Source: Geobacter sp.
GTDB lineage: Bacteria; Desulfobacterota; Desulfuromonadia; Geobacterales; Pseudopelobacteraceae
Assembly: GCA_025360785.1 (NCBI GenBank)
Contig: JANYBN010000210.1
Coordinates: 1-64,000 of the forward strand
Reading direction: 5' to 3'
DNA length: 64,000 bases
This document shows positions 37,744 through 46,421 of this stretch, piece after piece; the stretch's first letter is position 1; every line of letters starts with the position of its first letter. The notes under the pieces were generated by a model. It ran no database searches. It saw nothing but the letters and a program-made list of their open reading frames with translations, and was not told the DNA's origin. Made by a program: the position numbers and the translations under genes.

Positions 37744-38736
37744 ATGACAGGTTCAGAAAAAGCAGCCATTCTGCTCCTATACCTTGGTAACGAAGTAACT
37801 TCAAAGGTTTATGAGCATCTGGATGATTTAGAAATAAAGAAAATCAGCAAGAGCATGGGATTACTTGGGCATGTCCCGCGTGAGACCATTATGACTGTTG
37901 TCGGCGAGTTTACGGAAGTGATTGACCCTGAAGCCGGCATTTTTTCTCAGGGCGATGAATTCGTATACAAAATTCTCGAAAAGGCTCTGGGAGCCGACAA
38001 AGCCAAGTTGTTGATGGATGAGCTGTCTGCCTCCAGCTATGGGGATCTGGTAGATATTCTGGCAAACATGGATTCCAAGAGTATCGCCAACTTCCTCTCG
38101 CAAGAACATCCCCAGACAATCGCAGTCATTCTGGCCAAACTTAAATCAAAGCAGACCAGCGAGATTATCAGCCTACTGCCACAGGAACTTCAAGCTGAAG
38201 TTGTTATTAGAATCGCCGAAGTCGAGCAGATCTCACCAGAGATACTTAAGGATATTGACGAGGTCATGAAGCGAGAACTCCAGGCGATGGGGGGCACTCA
38301 ACGCTTTAAAGTTGGCGGTATTGACAAAGTTGTCGACATGTTCAACCACTTCGAGCGGAGCAAGGAAAAGCAGATTCTCGACAAACTAGACGTCCTCAGT
38401 CCGCCTCTGTCAGAAATTATCCGCAAGCACCTCTTCACCTTTGAGGATGTATTTGCTCTCGATGACCGCAGCATCCAGTCGGTCATGCGTGAAGTTTCAA
38501 ACGATACTTTGACATTAGCCATGAAAACCTCGCCGGATGAGGTCAAGGATAAAATTTTCAAAAATATTTCCAGTCGTGCAGCAGACATGATCAAGGAAGA
38601 TCTTGAGGTCATGGGGCCGGTACGCCTTTCGGATGTCGAAAAAGCACAGGGTGAAATTATCAAGATCGTGCGTAAAATGGAGGAGGAGGGGAAAATCGTT
38701 CTGGCCGGCAAGGGAAATGACGATGTCCTCGTCTAA
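37744..38736 (+). CDS. fliG: Flagellar motor switch protein FliG
   Basis: 330 residues, standard length. It has the N-domain (GSEKAAILLLYLG), the middle-domain signature HPQTIAVILAKL and the C-domain charged helix (FTFEDVFALDDRSIQSVM) that meets MotA. It forms the torque ring under FliF. The stop lies inside the start of fliH (14-base overlap). Confidence 0.96.
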   Translation: MTGSEKAAILLLYLGNEVTSKVYEHLDDLEIKKISKSMGLLGHVPRETIMTVVGEFTEVIDPEAGIFSQGDEFVYKILEKALGADKAKLLMDELSASSYGDLVDILANMDSKSIANFLSQEHPQTIAVILAKLKSKQTSEIISLLPQELQAEVVIRIAEVEQISPEILKDIDEVMKRELQAMGGTQRFKVGGIDKVVDMFNHFERSKEKQILDKLDVLSPPLSEIIRKHLFTFEDVFALDDRSIQSVMREVSNDTLTLAMKTSPDEVKDKIFKNISSRAADMIKEDLEVMGPVRLSDVEKAQGEIIKIVRKMEEEGKIVLAGKGNDDVLV

Positions 38737-39541
38737 AATAATAAAACAGGCAGATCATGATGGCGCGACAGTCTCGGAATTCAACTTCCAAGACATAGGG
38801 TTGCTTGGCGGATTAGTTCCTGCCGTACAGCACGTTGCAACATTTGTGTCTACTGCCGGCGCAGTTTCGGACATACAACCCACGGAAAGCTTTGTACCGC
38901 TGACCATGTCGCAACGCGAAGGCAGGCAGGACGTTGAGCAGGAAGCTGAGGAAGAGGTCGATACCGGACCTCCACCTATTGAAATAAGCGAAGAAGATCT
39001 CAATCAGAAACTCAGCGATTCATTCGATGCCGGCGTTAAAGAAGGCAAAGAGCTTACCGAGCGCGGCCTTGCCAATGTATTCAAAGCGTTACGCGCTTCA
39101 AGCGAAAGCATACACAACCTGAGAGACAAAATACTCCGGGAATCAGAGGACGAATTAATTAATCTGATCATGCTTGTTGCCCGCAAGGTTATAATCCGTG
39201 AGATTAATCTGGATCGCACTATTCTGGTCGGGGTCGTGCACAATGCACTTGCCAGTTTGTCGGGACGGGAAGAGATAACCGTTCGTATCAATCCCGAAGA
39301 TTATCTACTGGCCACCTCCGGGCGTTATGAACTGCTGCACAAAGAGCTGATCAATGACCGACTGCTGCTCAAACCTGACCCATCTGTTGCTGCGGGTTTT
39401 TGCCTGGTGGACACGGACATGGGGATTATTGATGCTTCACTGGACAGCCAGATGGATCACATTTTCCAAACCCTCCTTGAACAGCGCATCCTTGCTGTTG
39501 CGTCTACCACTGGTGTTGCAGGGACCGTGACATCACAATGA
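38723..39541 (+). CDS. fliH: Flagellar assembly protein FliH
   Basis: 272 residues. The N-terminal half is variable and acidic. The C-terminal half has the FliH/YscL pattern: a helical stalk (GKELTERGLANVFKAL), VARKVIIREI, and VRINPEDYLL with a conserved GFCLVDTDMGIIDASL. It binds FliI and controls the ATPase. I chose ATG 38723, with AGGG eight bases upstream, over ATG 38717. Confidence 0.88.
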   Translation: MSSSKIIKQADHDGATVSEFNFQDIGLLGGLVPAVQHVATFVSTAGAVSDIQPTESFVPLTMSQREGRQDVEQEAEEEVDTGPPPIEISEEDLNQKLSDSFDAGVKEGKELTERGLANVFKALRASSESIHNLRDKILRESEDELINLIMLVARKVIIREINLDRTILVGVVHNALASLSGREEITVRINPEDYLLATSGRYELLHKELINDRLLLKPDPSVAAGFCLVDTDMGIIDASLDSQMDHIFQTLLEQRILAVASTTGVAGTVTSQ

Positions 39542-39545
39542 TGCA

Positions 39546-40868
39546 ATGATGCCTGACATAAAGATTAATCTTGAAAAATACCGCTCAGCGCTTGCGACGA
39601 CAGAACCCGTAAGGCTGCATGGCAAAGTGACCCAGGTTGTTGGCCTGGTTATCGAGGGATACTGTCCTAATACTTCAGTTGGCGCTATCTGTGAAATCAA
39701 ACCTCTCGTAGGCGACCCGATCCCGGCTGAGGTGGTTGGTTTTCGTAACAACAAAACTTTATTGATGCCACTTGGCGAGTTACGTGGCGTTGGACTCGAC
39801 AGTCTGATTTCTGTCAAACGCGACAACGCTTCTCTTGGAGTAGGGCCACTCATGCTGGGGCGGGTCATCGACGGCCTGGGTAACCCGATAGACGATAAGG
39901 GCCCGATCCATATTGAAGAAGAATACCCTATTTACGCACTACCGGTAAATCCGATGCTACGTCCCCCGATCCGTAAACCGCTGGATCTGGGTATCCGCAG
40001 CATTAATGGTCTGCTTACCTGCGGCCAGGGGCAACGGGTTGGCATAATGGCTGGCTCCGGCGTTGGCAAATCGACCCTGTTGGGGATGATTGCCCGCTAT
40101 ACGGAAGCCGACGTGAACGTCATTGCCCTGATCGGAGAGCGCGGCCGGGAACTTCGCGAGTTTATCGAAAAGGATCTACAGGAACAGGGGCTAAAGAAAT
40201 CAGTTGTGGTTGTTGCTACATCCGACCAACCTCCTCTCGTGAGGATGCGCGGCGCCTATATTGCGACAACTATTGCGGAATATTTCAAAAATCAGGGCAA
40301 AAAAGTTCTATTGATGATGGACTCAGCGACCCGCTTTGCAATGGCGATGCGCGAGGTTGGCCTTGCCATTGGCGAACCTCCCACAACCAAGGGCTATACG
40401 CCCTCCGTTTTCGCGGCGCTGCCCAAACTGCTTGAACGAACCGGCAACTTTCCCGAGGGGAGCATAACAGCACTCTATACCGTCCTTGTTGAAGGTGACG
40501 ACTTCAATGAACCGATTTCTGATGCCATGCGCAGTATTCTTGATGGTCACATTGTGCTGTCTCGTGATCTTGCCGCCCGCGCCATATATCCGCCGATTGA
40601 TGTTCTTGCGAGTGCCAGCCGTGTTATGACCGATGTTGCATCGAGAGAGCACCTGGATGTCGCATCAAAATATAAAGAAGTGCTGGCAACCTATCGACAA
40701 TCTGAAGACTTAATAAATATCGGCGCTTACAAAGCTGGCAGTAACCCTGGCATAGATTATGCTGTTGAACACATTGCTGCAATGCAGTCGTTTATGAAAC
40801 AATCCGTTCATGATCCGGTCATGCTGGAAGAAGCGGTAAACGATTTGAAATTGATGTTTGAATCCTGA
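39546..40868 (+). CDS. fliI: Flagellum-specific export ATPase FliI
   Basis: 440 residues. The Walker A is GSGVGKST (170-177), with the family segments IALIGERGREL and LLMMDSATRFAMAMREVGLA. It is homologous to F1-ATPase beta and unloads substrate-chaperone complexes at the export gate. It starts four bases after fliH. ATG 39546 is followed at once by a second ATG; no strong ribosome site is visible. Confidence 0.96.
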   Translation: MMPDIKINLEKYRSALATTEPVRLHGKVTQVVGLVIEGYCPNTSVGAICEIKPLVGDPIPAEVVGFRNNKTLLMPLGELRGVGLDSLISVKRDNASLGVGPLMLGRVIDGLGNPIDDKGPIHIEEEYPIYALPVNPMLRPPIRKPLDLGIRSINGLLTCGQGQRVGIMAGSGVGKSTLLGMIARYTEADVNVIALIGERGRELREFIEKDLQEQGLKKSVVVVATSDQPPLVRMRGAYIATTIAEYFKNQGKKVLLMMDSATRFAMAMREVGLAIGEPPTTKGYTPSVFAALPKLLERTGNFPEGSITALYTVLVEGDDFNEPISDAMRSILDGHIVLSRDLAARAIYPPIDVLASASRVMTDVASREHLDVASKYKEVLATYRQSEDLINIGAYKAGSNPGIDYAVEHIAAMQSFMKQSVHDPVMLEEAVNDLKLMFES

Positions 40869-40897
40869 TTGCGACGGTTAGTCGGGGGTAACGGGCT

Positions 40898-41341
40898 ATG
40901 GCAGGCAAAGTTTTTGAACTGGAACAGGTACTGGTCTACCGCCGCGAGATGGAAAAACTGCGCAAACAGGAGTTTGCGGTTGCAAAGCTAGGGCTTGACC
41001 AAGCAAATCACGAATTACAGCGTGAAGAAGACATTGTCGTATTATTGACACAAGAATTTCAGCGGTGCCAAAATAACCTTGGATGTATTGACGACGTGAG
41101 GATGTATTCTCACTTTTTTACGCGTAAGCGAGAAGAGATAAAACAGCACAAGGGTCGGGTCGAACATCTTGACCTGGTCATGAACGAAAAAAGATCCGAC
41201 TTGATGGATGCAAGTAAAGATAAAAAAGTTCTTGAATCGTTAAAAGAGAAAAAAACCGCGGAGTTCAAGCAAGAGATGGCTACTAAAGAGCGTAATTTTC
41301 TAGACGAAATCTCCATCCAGAAAAAGGTTAAATCCACGTGA
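40898..41341 (+). CDS. fliJ: Flagellar export stalk protein FliJ
   Basis: 147 residues, almost wholly alpha-helical coiled coil, starting with FELEQVLVYRREMEKLRKQEF as in the FliJ family. It fits in the centre of the FliI ring and touches FlhA. The assignment rests on fold pattern, length and position after fliI. Its stop overlaps the next GTG start. Confidence 0.85.
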   Translation: MAGKVFELEQVLVYRREMEKLRKQEFAVAKLGLDQANHELQREEDIVVLLTQEFQRCQNNLGCIDDVRMYSHFFTRKREEIKQHKGRVEHLDLVMNEKRSDLMDASKDKKVLESLKEKKTAEFKQEMATKERNFLDEISIQKKVKST

Positions 41342-41898
41342 GCACTAAAAGGGCCCTTATAATTGTACTTTTCTTGGTCACAGTACTTGTTCTGCCTCAA
41401 TATAAACTGACTGCGGTTCTTGCCAGTTCAGCAGCGCAGAATGAATTAGCGACCAATGAAAATGCTTCTACGAGCCAGCAACCAATCAATGCTACCCGTG
41501 CGGCTCGCGAAGAGAAAGCACTACAGGATGCCCGGCGTCAGCAGCTGGCCGAGAAAGAGGCCACTCTAACTGCCAAAGAGCTTGAACTTAAAAAAATGAG
41601 CGCAAAGATCGAAACGCAACTGAAAATGCTTGAAGACAGTAAAAACCGACTTGATGAGTCCTTGAAAGCTAAGTCCGAAGTTCAGAAGAAAAAGCAGGAT
41701 GAAAAACTTCAGAAAATGGTCAAACTGTTTAAAACCATGAAAGGTGAACAGGCGGGCAAGTACATTGACAGCTTACAGGAACATATGGCTCTCACATTAC
41801 TAAGCCGCATGGACACAAAATCTGTCGCAAAGCTGGTACCTTTCATCAGTCAGCCACGTGTCCTCAAGTGGATAACCGACAATATGCAAGAAATTTAA
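41338..41898 (+). CDS. MotE-family flagellar protein
   Basis: 186 residues with a GTG start in a GTGA overlap with fliJ. It has an N-terminal membrane anchor (about 5-30), a long coiled coil (about 60-125, rich in E/K/L) and a C-terminal MgtE-N-like domain (LSRMDTKSVAKLVPFISQPR). That layout matches the MotE family, periplasmic chaperones for MotB-type stators in epsilon- and deltaproteobacteria. The position after fliJ is typical. Confidence 0.75.
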   Translation: MSTKRALIIVLFLVTVLVLPQYKLTAVLASSAAQNELATNENASTSQQPINATRAAREEKALQDARRQQLAEKEATLTAKELELKKMSAKIETQLKMLEDSKNRLDESLKAKSEVQKKKQDEKLQKMVKLFKTMKGEQAGKYIDSLQEHMALTLLSRMDTKSVAKLVPFISQPRVLKWITDNMQEI

Positions 41899-41903
41899 CC
41901 TGA

Positions 41904-41937
41904 TTTTATGGACAGCGGTACTGTCCACTCCATAAAA
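41904..41937 (+). other. Hairpin in the leader of fliK
   Basis: TTTTATGG (41904-41911) can pair with CCATAAAA (41930-41937). A smaller hairpin GGACAG-CGGTA-CTGTCC lies inside. It is followed by AAAT and then the fliK ribosome site. It may tune read-through or translation; untested. Confidence 0.35.
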
Positions 41938-41964
41938 AATATACAAGAAAGGAGGTGAAAAAGG

Positions 41965-44259
41965 ATGAATACAGGACAAATGATTATGATTCTAATGCCG
42001 ATTGAAACGGCACAGACGGTTGCTGCGACACCATCTTCCCAGCTTAATTTACTGCAAGGAGAAGTTCAGGACAGCAGCCCTTTTGCCGGCATACTGAACG
42101 GCATAGCGCTCCAAGCATCAACTCAGCCAACGGTTGCAGCCGGAGAAGTGTCGTCAGAAATCAAGACGCAAGAAGAAGGGGCGGTAAATGCAGCAGTGCC
42201 ACTGATTGCAATGGAAATGAATCCGGTAATTTTGGCGAAGCTTGATACATTACCAACTTTACACCCTTCAATCGAGGCAAAGTCCAAACCAGCGGAGTCA
42301 GAACCAACAGAGCATGCTGATGAGCAGAAACCTTCAAAAGATTTGATACTACAGGAAACTTTGATGAGTGCAATTGGATCGTTAATTTCCTCAATGCCTC
42401 AGACAAACTCCACAATGTCTGAATCAGAGCAGAACGCGGCATTGGCCGCTGATTCAGGAGATGCCGCATCAGCCGGAATTCAAAAAACGACTCTGAAAGC
42501 CGACGGCACAAAACGGGTAGATACCGTTGTAACAACACCTGCAACGATCGGCACCAAGCCCGGACTCGACGTTGCGCAATCGCACAAAGAAGCCGTTGAG
42601 CTGCCAGTTATACCGGCTTTACCACAAATTGTTTCACCAGTTGAAAGACAGAATATCCAGCAGATCAATGCTTCGTCCACAGCACAAACAGCAGAATCAT
42701 TAGTGACAGTAGGCACTGTCATACAGAAACCATCACTACAGGCAGCGACAGAAATAACTGCTGGTACGACTCGTGGCGAATCCGTTTCAACCAACACAAA
42801 ACCGGTTATTACCGCACCAGTACGACAAATCGCCACAGTAGCCGGATTATCACAGGAAACGATTCCACTACACCCGATGGAAACGGTTACATTACAAACA
42901 TCACCACAAGCACCGACCATAGCAACAGCACCACCCGTTAAAAAGCCGATATTAGAGCAGATTGCGGCGGATTCAACAGCACTACCGGACGAACCATTTA
43001 AAACGTCACTGGTATCTACTCCTGCCATTCAGAGACAAACAGAACTGGCCGGAACAACACCAGAAATGGTTATGAACGTTCACTTTGAAGCAGATTCAAC
43101 AAACGCAAAACCGGACATTGCTGCACCAGTACGGCAAAGTCCGCCAGTAACTGCATCGACCAAGGTAGAATCAGCAATAGTCTCAGTAGCAGACCAAGCA
43201 GTTCAAAAGACAACGACAGTGGAAACACCTGCAGCTAGGAATGCACCATCCACACTGTCCAAGTCACCGATGCAGCAGATTATGGAAGCCTATTCCCGGC
43301 CCTATATGGCTGCGACGGAGACACCTGCTGCAGCGACAGCCGACCTGAATCCCGTTGAAGCAGCAGTACAGACGGCATCGGTAGAATTTGCCAAACCTGA
43401 GCAGGGAGTACAGAAGCCCACTCCGATTTCTGGTCAGCCATTATCGACCATATCTGAACAGACGCAAACCGTTGCCCCCGCAGGACCGGTACAACACGCC
43501 ATCGAAACAGGTCTTACTCCGGTCAGGGTCGCTGTAAAGACGAACGACAATCGTGCGGTAGCACAGGAAGAACCGCATCAGGCAGCACCAGCAACGACAG
43601 AAGCTAAAGCAGCAGGTAAAGCAGAAAACGTACTCGTTGCTGCTGCTAAGACCGTTGCCTCATCAACGCCGGGTGATGATTCCCGGAGTGGCGACAAGTC
43701 AATGCAGGAACGGGCAATGAATGGTCAGATACACATGGCAATACCTCAGCAAATAAAAACTGAAACTGCCGCAGCAAGCACATCAACTGCCGGCAGCACC
43801 TCAGGAGTTGCTGAACAGGTTGCCAAACAGGTCAGCGACCATATTGCCAAACACGAAATTAAGACCGGAAACGACCAGATTGTTATCAGGCTGTCTCCAG
43901 AGAATCTTGGCGAATTAAAGGTGAACTTACGGATGGAGAACCAGCGGCTTACTGTTGAAATAGTGACAGAAAATCGTATGGTACGTGATTCGCTTCTTCA
44001 AAATTCTGACACGCTCAAGGAATCCTTGGCAAAACAGAACATCAAAATGGACTCATTTGATGTTTCGACAGGAAGTAATAGCCAGGGCAATCTTGCTGGC
44101 AGAAGTGACCGTAATCAGAACGAATGGCAGGAACAGGTAAAAAACAGGCAGACGCAACAATGGCTTCAAGGCGGCTATAATGTGCCAAAAGATTTGAATA
44201 TGGAAAAGTTGGCATACATCCCGCAAAGACAACATTTGATGTTGGATGTTCATTTTTAA
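41965..44259 (+). CDS. fliK: Flagellar hook-length control protein FliK
   Basis: 764 residues. Most of it (about 1-620) is low-complexity, rich in Thr, Ala, Pro, Gln and Val with loose repeats, as expected for the ruler part. The C-terminal domain (about 630-715) holds the conserved core QIVIRLSPENLGELKVNLRM that signals FlhB to switch export from hook to filament. GGAGGTG stands nine bases before the ATG. A shorter, unlike FliK paralogue lies at 26250-28475. Confidence 0.9.
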   Translation: MNTGQMIMILMPIETAQTVAATPSSQLNLLQGEVQDSSPFAGILNGIALQASTQPTVAAGEVSSEIKTQEEGAVNAAVPLIAMEMNPVILAKLDTLPTLHPSIEAKSKPAESEPTEHADEQKPSKDLILQETLMSAIGSLISSMPQTNSTMSESEQNAALAADSGDAASAGIQKTTLKADGTKRVDTVVTTPATIGTKPGLDVAQSHKEAVELPVIPALPQIVSPVERQNIQQINASSTAQTAESLVTVGTVIQKPSLQAATEITAGTTRGESVSTNTKPVITAPVRQIATVAGLSQETIPLHPMETVTLQTSPQAPTIATAPPVKKPILEQIAADSTALPDEPFKTSLVSTPAIQRQTELAGTTPEMVMNVHFEADSTNAKPDIAAPVRQSPPVTASTKVESAIVSVADQAVQKTTTVETPAARNAPSTLSKSPMQQIMEAYSRPYMAATETPAAATADLNPVEAAVQTASVEFAKPEQGVQKPTPISGQPLSTISEQTQTVAPAGPVQHAIETGLTPVRVAVKTNDNRAVAQEEPHQAAPATTEAKAAGKAENVLVAAAKTVASSTPGDDSRSGDKSMQERAMNGQIHMAIPQQIKTETAAASTSTAGSTSGVAEQVAKQVSDHIAKHEIKTGNDQIVIRLSPENLGELKVNLRMENQRLTVEIVTENRMVRDSLLQNSDTLKESLAKQNIKMDSFDVSTGSNSQGNLAGRSDRNQNEWQEQVKNRQTQQWLQGGYNVPKDLNMEKLAYIPQRQHLMLDVHF

Positions 44260-44279
44260 GTAATGGAGGTGAGAATACA

Positions 44280-44936
44280 ATGGTAAGCAGCGTAGGAACA
44301 ACATCAGCCGACACAAGCGTAGCTGCAGCAGCCATGAAGCAAAGTACTGGGCTCAACAAAGATGATTTTCTCAAGCTTTTTGTCGCCCAACTCAAGAATC
44401 AGGATCCACTCAATCCCCAGGACAGTTCGGCGTTTGTCACGCAATTAGCCCAGTTGACTCAGGTTGAGCAGGCCTACAACACAAACACCAACCTGCAAAA
44501 TCTGGTCAGTACCGTCAAAGGGACTTCATCGCTAAACGTATCATCCATGATTGGCAGAAACGTCACGGCTGAAGGAAACAAAGTGAATTTCAATGGCACG
44601 GCAACTAAACTCAACTATAATTTGCCGGCAGCAACAAATTCGACCACTGTAACAATAACCGACGGCACCGGAAATACGGTGCGCACAATCAATCTGGGGG
44701 CCAATTCAAACGGTCTCAATTCAATAGCGTGGGATGGCAAAAACAATTCCGGTGCGCTCCTTTCTTCCGGGATTTATAATTTTGCCGTTGCGGGCAAGGC
44801 TTCTGACGGCAGCGCAATTACCGGAACAACCTTTACAAGTGGCAAGATTGATGGCATCGCATTCAACGGCACAGATCCAGTTATCAAAATTGGAAACATC
44901 GAAATACCGGTTTCTGCACTTGCCACAATATCCTGA
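44280..44936 (+). CDS. flgD: Flagellar hook cap/scaffold protein FlgD
   Basis: 218 residues. The N-terminal signature KDDFLKLFVAQLKNQDPLNP is clear. The rest has the FlgD TUDOR/Ig-like hybrid (TVTITDGTGNTVRTINLG; WDGKNNSGALLSSGIYNF). It caps the growing hook and helps FlgE polymerise. A strong GGAGGTG site precedes the ATG. Confidence 0.95.
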   Translation: MVSSVGTTSADTSVAAAAMKQSTGLNKDDFLKLFVAQLKNQDPLNPQDSSAFVTQLAQLTQVEQAYNTNTNLQNLVSTVKGTSSLNVSSMIGRNVTAEGNKVNFNGTATKLNYNLPAATNSTTVTITDGTGNTVRTINLGANSNGLNSIAWDGKNNSGALLSSGIYNFAVAGKASDGSAITGTTFTSGKIDGIAFNGTDPVIKIGNIEIPVSALATIS

Positions 44937-44984
44937 ACCGTTTCATTTTTGAGTTAGTACAAAACTCGTAACAGCAAATACGCA

Positions 44985-45037
44985 ACAGGCTGGCCCTCCG
45001 AGAGGAAGCCTGTGAATACCGACCGACTGAGGTATTC
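44985..45037 (+). ncRNA. Two-hairpin leader RNA element, copy 1 (before short flgE)
   Basis: Hairpin 1: ACAGGCT (44985-44991) pairs with AGCCTGT (45007-45013). Inside it, CCTC-CGA-GAGG forms after a GGC/A internal loop. Hairpin 2 starts on the next base: GAATACC (45014-45020) pairs with GGTATTC (45031-45037) around the loop GACCGACTGA. A second copy with the same shape lies at 46325-46379. The ATG of flgE is 28 bases further on. A CCTCC in hairpin 1 could also pair with the ribosome site GGAGG. Function inferred only. Confidence 0.55.
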
Positions 45038-45065
45038 TAAAAAAAACCCTTTAGGGGAGGCGCAC

Positions 45066-45857
45066 ATGGGCTTTTCATCCGCGATGATGTCCGGTGTAAG
45101 TGGACTTCAGAGCAATGCCGACGCGATCAGCGTTATCGGCAACAATATTGCCAATGTCAATACTGTTGGTTTCAAGTCCGGCCGGACACTTTTCAGCGAT
45201 TTGCTCTCCGAAACAGCAGCAGCCAAGGACTCACAGGTTGGACTTGGTGTTCAGATCGCCGCCATTGAAAATCAGTTTTCACAAGGAACCCTTACTAATT
45301 CAGTAAATGCTACAGACATTGCAATCAACGGCAATGGATTTTTTATCGTGCAGGATAGTTCCTCAACTCCCTCTACGTACTACACTCGCGCCGGCGCCTT
45401 TAATCCTGACGATAAAAGTACGTATCTTGTTAACCCGGATGGGGCAAAGCTGTGCGATTCTGCAGGCGCACCGATCAATCTCACCACGTTTGCGAACTTC
45501 TCAAGTATCAAAAACATCAGCCCGGATGGAACAATAAGCTATCTTGACACCAATGGTTCTCAGCAAGTATCGGCGACCAAGATCGGTATAGCCTCGTTCA
45601 TAAATCCGACCGGGCTGGAAAAGGCTGGCGGCAGCCTTTATCGTGCCGATTTGGGCACGGAAGGCTCCGGTGCTGCGGTTATTGCTGAGCCTGACCAGGA
45701 TAATGCTATTCATTCCTTCTCACTCGAGGAAAGCAATGTGGACATGGCAAAACAGATGGTCAACTTGATCACCACGCAACGTGCATATTCTGCAAATTCT
45801 AAGACCATCATGACAAGCGACGAGATGACCAAGACGGTTATTAATCTTAAACGATAA
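45066..45857 (+). CDS. FlgE-family hook protein, short form
   Basis: 263 residues. The N-terminus has the axial-protein motif SVIGNNIANVNTVGFKSGR, the middle a short beta domain (FFIVQDSSSTPSTYYTRAGAF), and the C-terminus SFSLEESNVDMAKQMVNLITTQRAYSANSK in two adjoining family blocks. It is far shorter than usual FlgE (about 400 or more) because the outer domains are missing. It may be a second hook protein or a hook-base adaptor. ATG 45066 has GGGGAGG five bases upstream; the frame also opens earlier at a GTG inside the leader hairpin, without homology. Confidence 0.8.
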   Translation: MGFSSAMMSGVSGLQSNADAISVIGNNIANVNTVGFKSGRTLFSDLLSETAAAKDSQVGLGVQIAAIENQFSQGTLTNSVNATDIAINGNGFFIVQDSSSTPSTYYTRAGAFNPDDKSTYLVNPDGAKLCDSAGAPINLTTFANFSSIKNISPDGTISYLDTNGSQQVSATKIGIASFINPTGLEKAGGSLYRADLGTEGSGAAVIAEPDQDNAIHSFSLEESNVDMAKQMVNLITTQRAYSANSKTIMTSDEMTKTVINLKR

Positions 45858-45915
45858 TCAGGTCGTTTGTTCCAGCAATTCCGTAATCAAATAAATCAAG
45901 GGGGGTGATGTTTGA

Positions 45916-46314
45916 GTGTCGGATAATATATATTTTCCAAATCCTGTCGTCGTCAATCCGGATCGGCAGCAGATAAAACAGCCGCTTCAAAACGTGCGCA
46001 AACCGGATGGCAAGCCATCTGCATTCGATAAAATACTTGGTCAACAGCTACCGTCATCGGAAGGCCTGAAGTTTTCCCAGCATGCCCAAGACAGGTTGCG
46101 CTCACGCGGTATCACAATCAATGCGGCAGAAATGGGTCTACTAAACTCTGCTGTCAATGATGTTGCACAGAAGGGTGGCAAGGAATCCCTGATTATGATG
46201 GGTGACGCAGCCTTTGTGGTGAGTGTCAAAAACCGGACTGTTGTCACCGCCATGGATCGAAGCCAGATGCAAGGCAACGTATTTACCAACATAGATTCAG
46301 CAGTAATTATTTAA
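45916..46314 (+). CDS. TIGR02530-type flagellar operon protein
   Basis: 132 residues with a GTG start after GGGGGGTG. The core FSQHAQDRLRSRGI and ...AFVVSVKNRTVVTAMD match a small family found next to flgD and flgE in many flagellar operons, whose function is unknown. In most genomes it lies between flgD and flgE; here it stands between two flgE-type genes. It has no signal peptide or membrane segment. Confidence 0.8.
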   Translation: MSDNIYFPNPVVVNPDRQQIKQPLQNVRKPDGKPSAFDKILGQQLPSSEGLKFSQHAQDRLRSRGITINAAEMGLLNSAVNDVAQKGGKESLIMMGDAAFVVSVKNRTVVTAMDRSQMQGNVFTNIDSAVII

Positions 46315-46324
46315 ACGTATCGCA

Positions 46325-46379
46325 ATGGGCTGGACCTCCTTGAGGAAGCCCATGGTATGCCGACCGATAGAGGCATTCC
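46325..46379 (+). ncRNA. Two-hairpin leader RNA element, copy 2 (before long flgE)
   Basis: Hairpin 1: ATGGGCT (46325-46331) pairs with AGCCCAT (46347-46353), with inner CCTC-CTT-GAGG and a GGA/A internal loop. Hairpin 2 follows directly: GGTATGCC (46354-46361) pairs with GGCATTCC (46372-46379) with one T-T mismatch, around the loop GACCGATAGA. Compared with copy 1, pairs change together (C-G to T-A and A-T to G-C in stem 1; A-T to G-C in stem 2) while the loop GACCGA..GA stays. The ATG of flgE lies 42 bases downstream. Confidence 0.55.
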
Positions 46380-46421
46380 AAAACAACTCGCTCAAAACAA
46401 TATCCTTAATGGAGGCACACA

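Noticed and set aside
44985-46379. The flgE leaders as cyclic-di-GMP (GEMM) or other known riboswitches
   Set aside because: The conserved GEMM core sequences are absent and the two abutting hairpins do not match its junction. I could not match any other class from memory.
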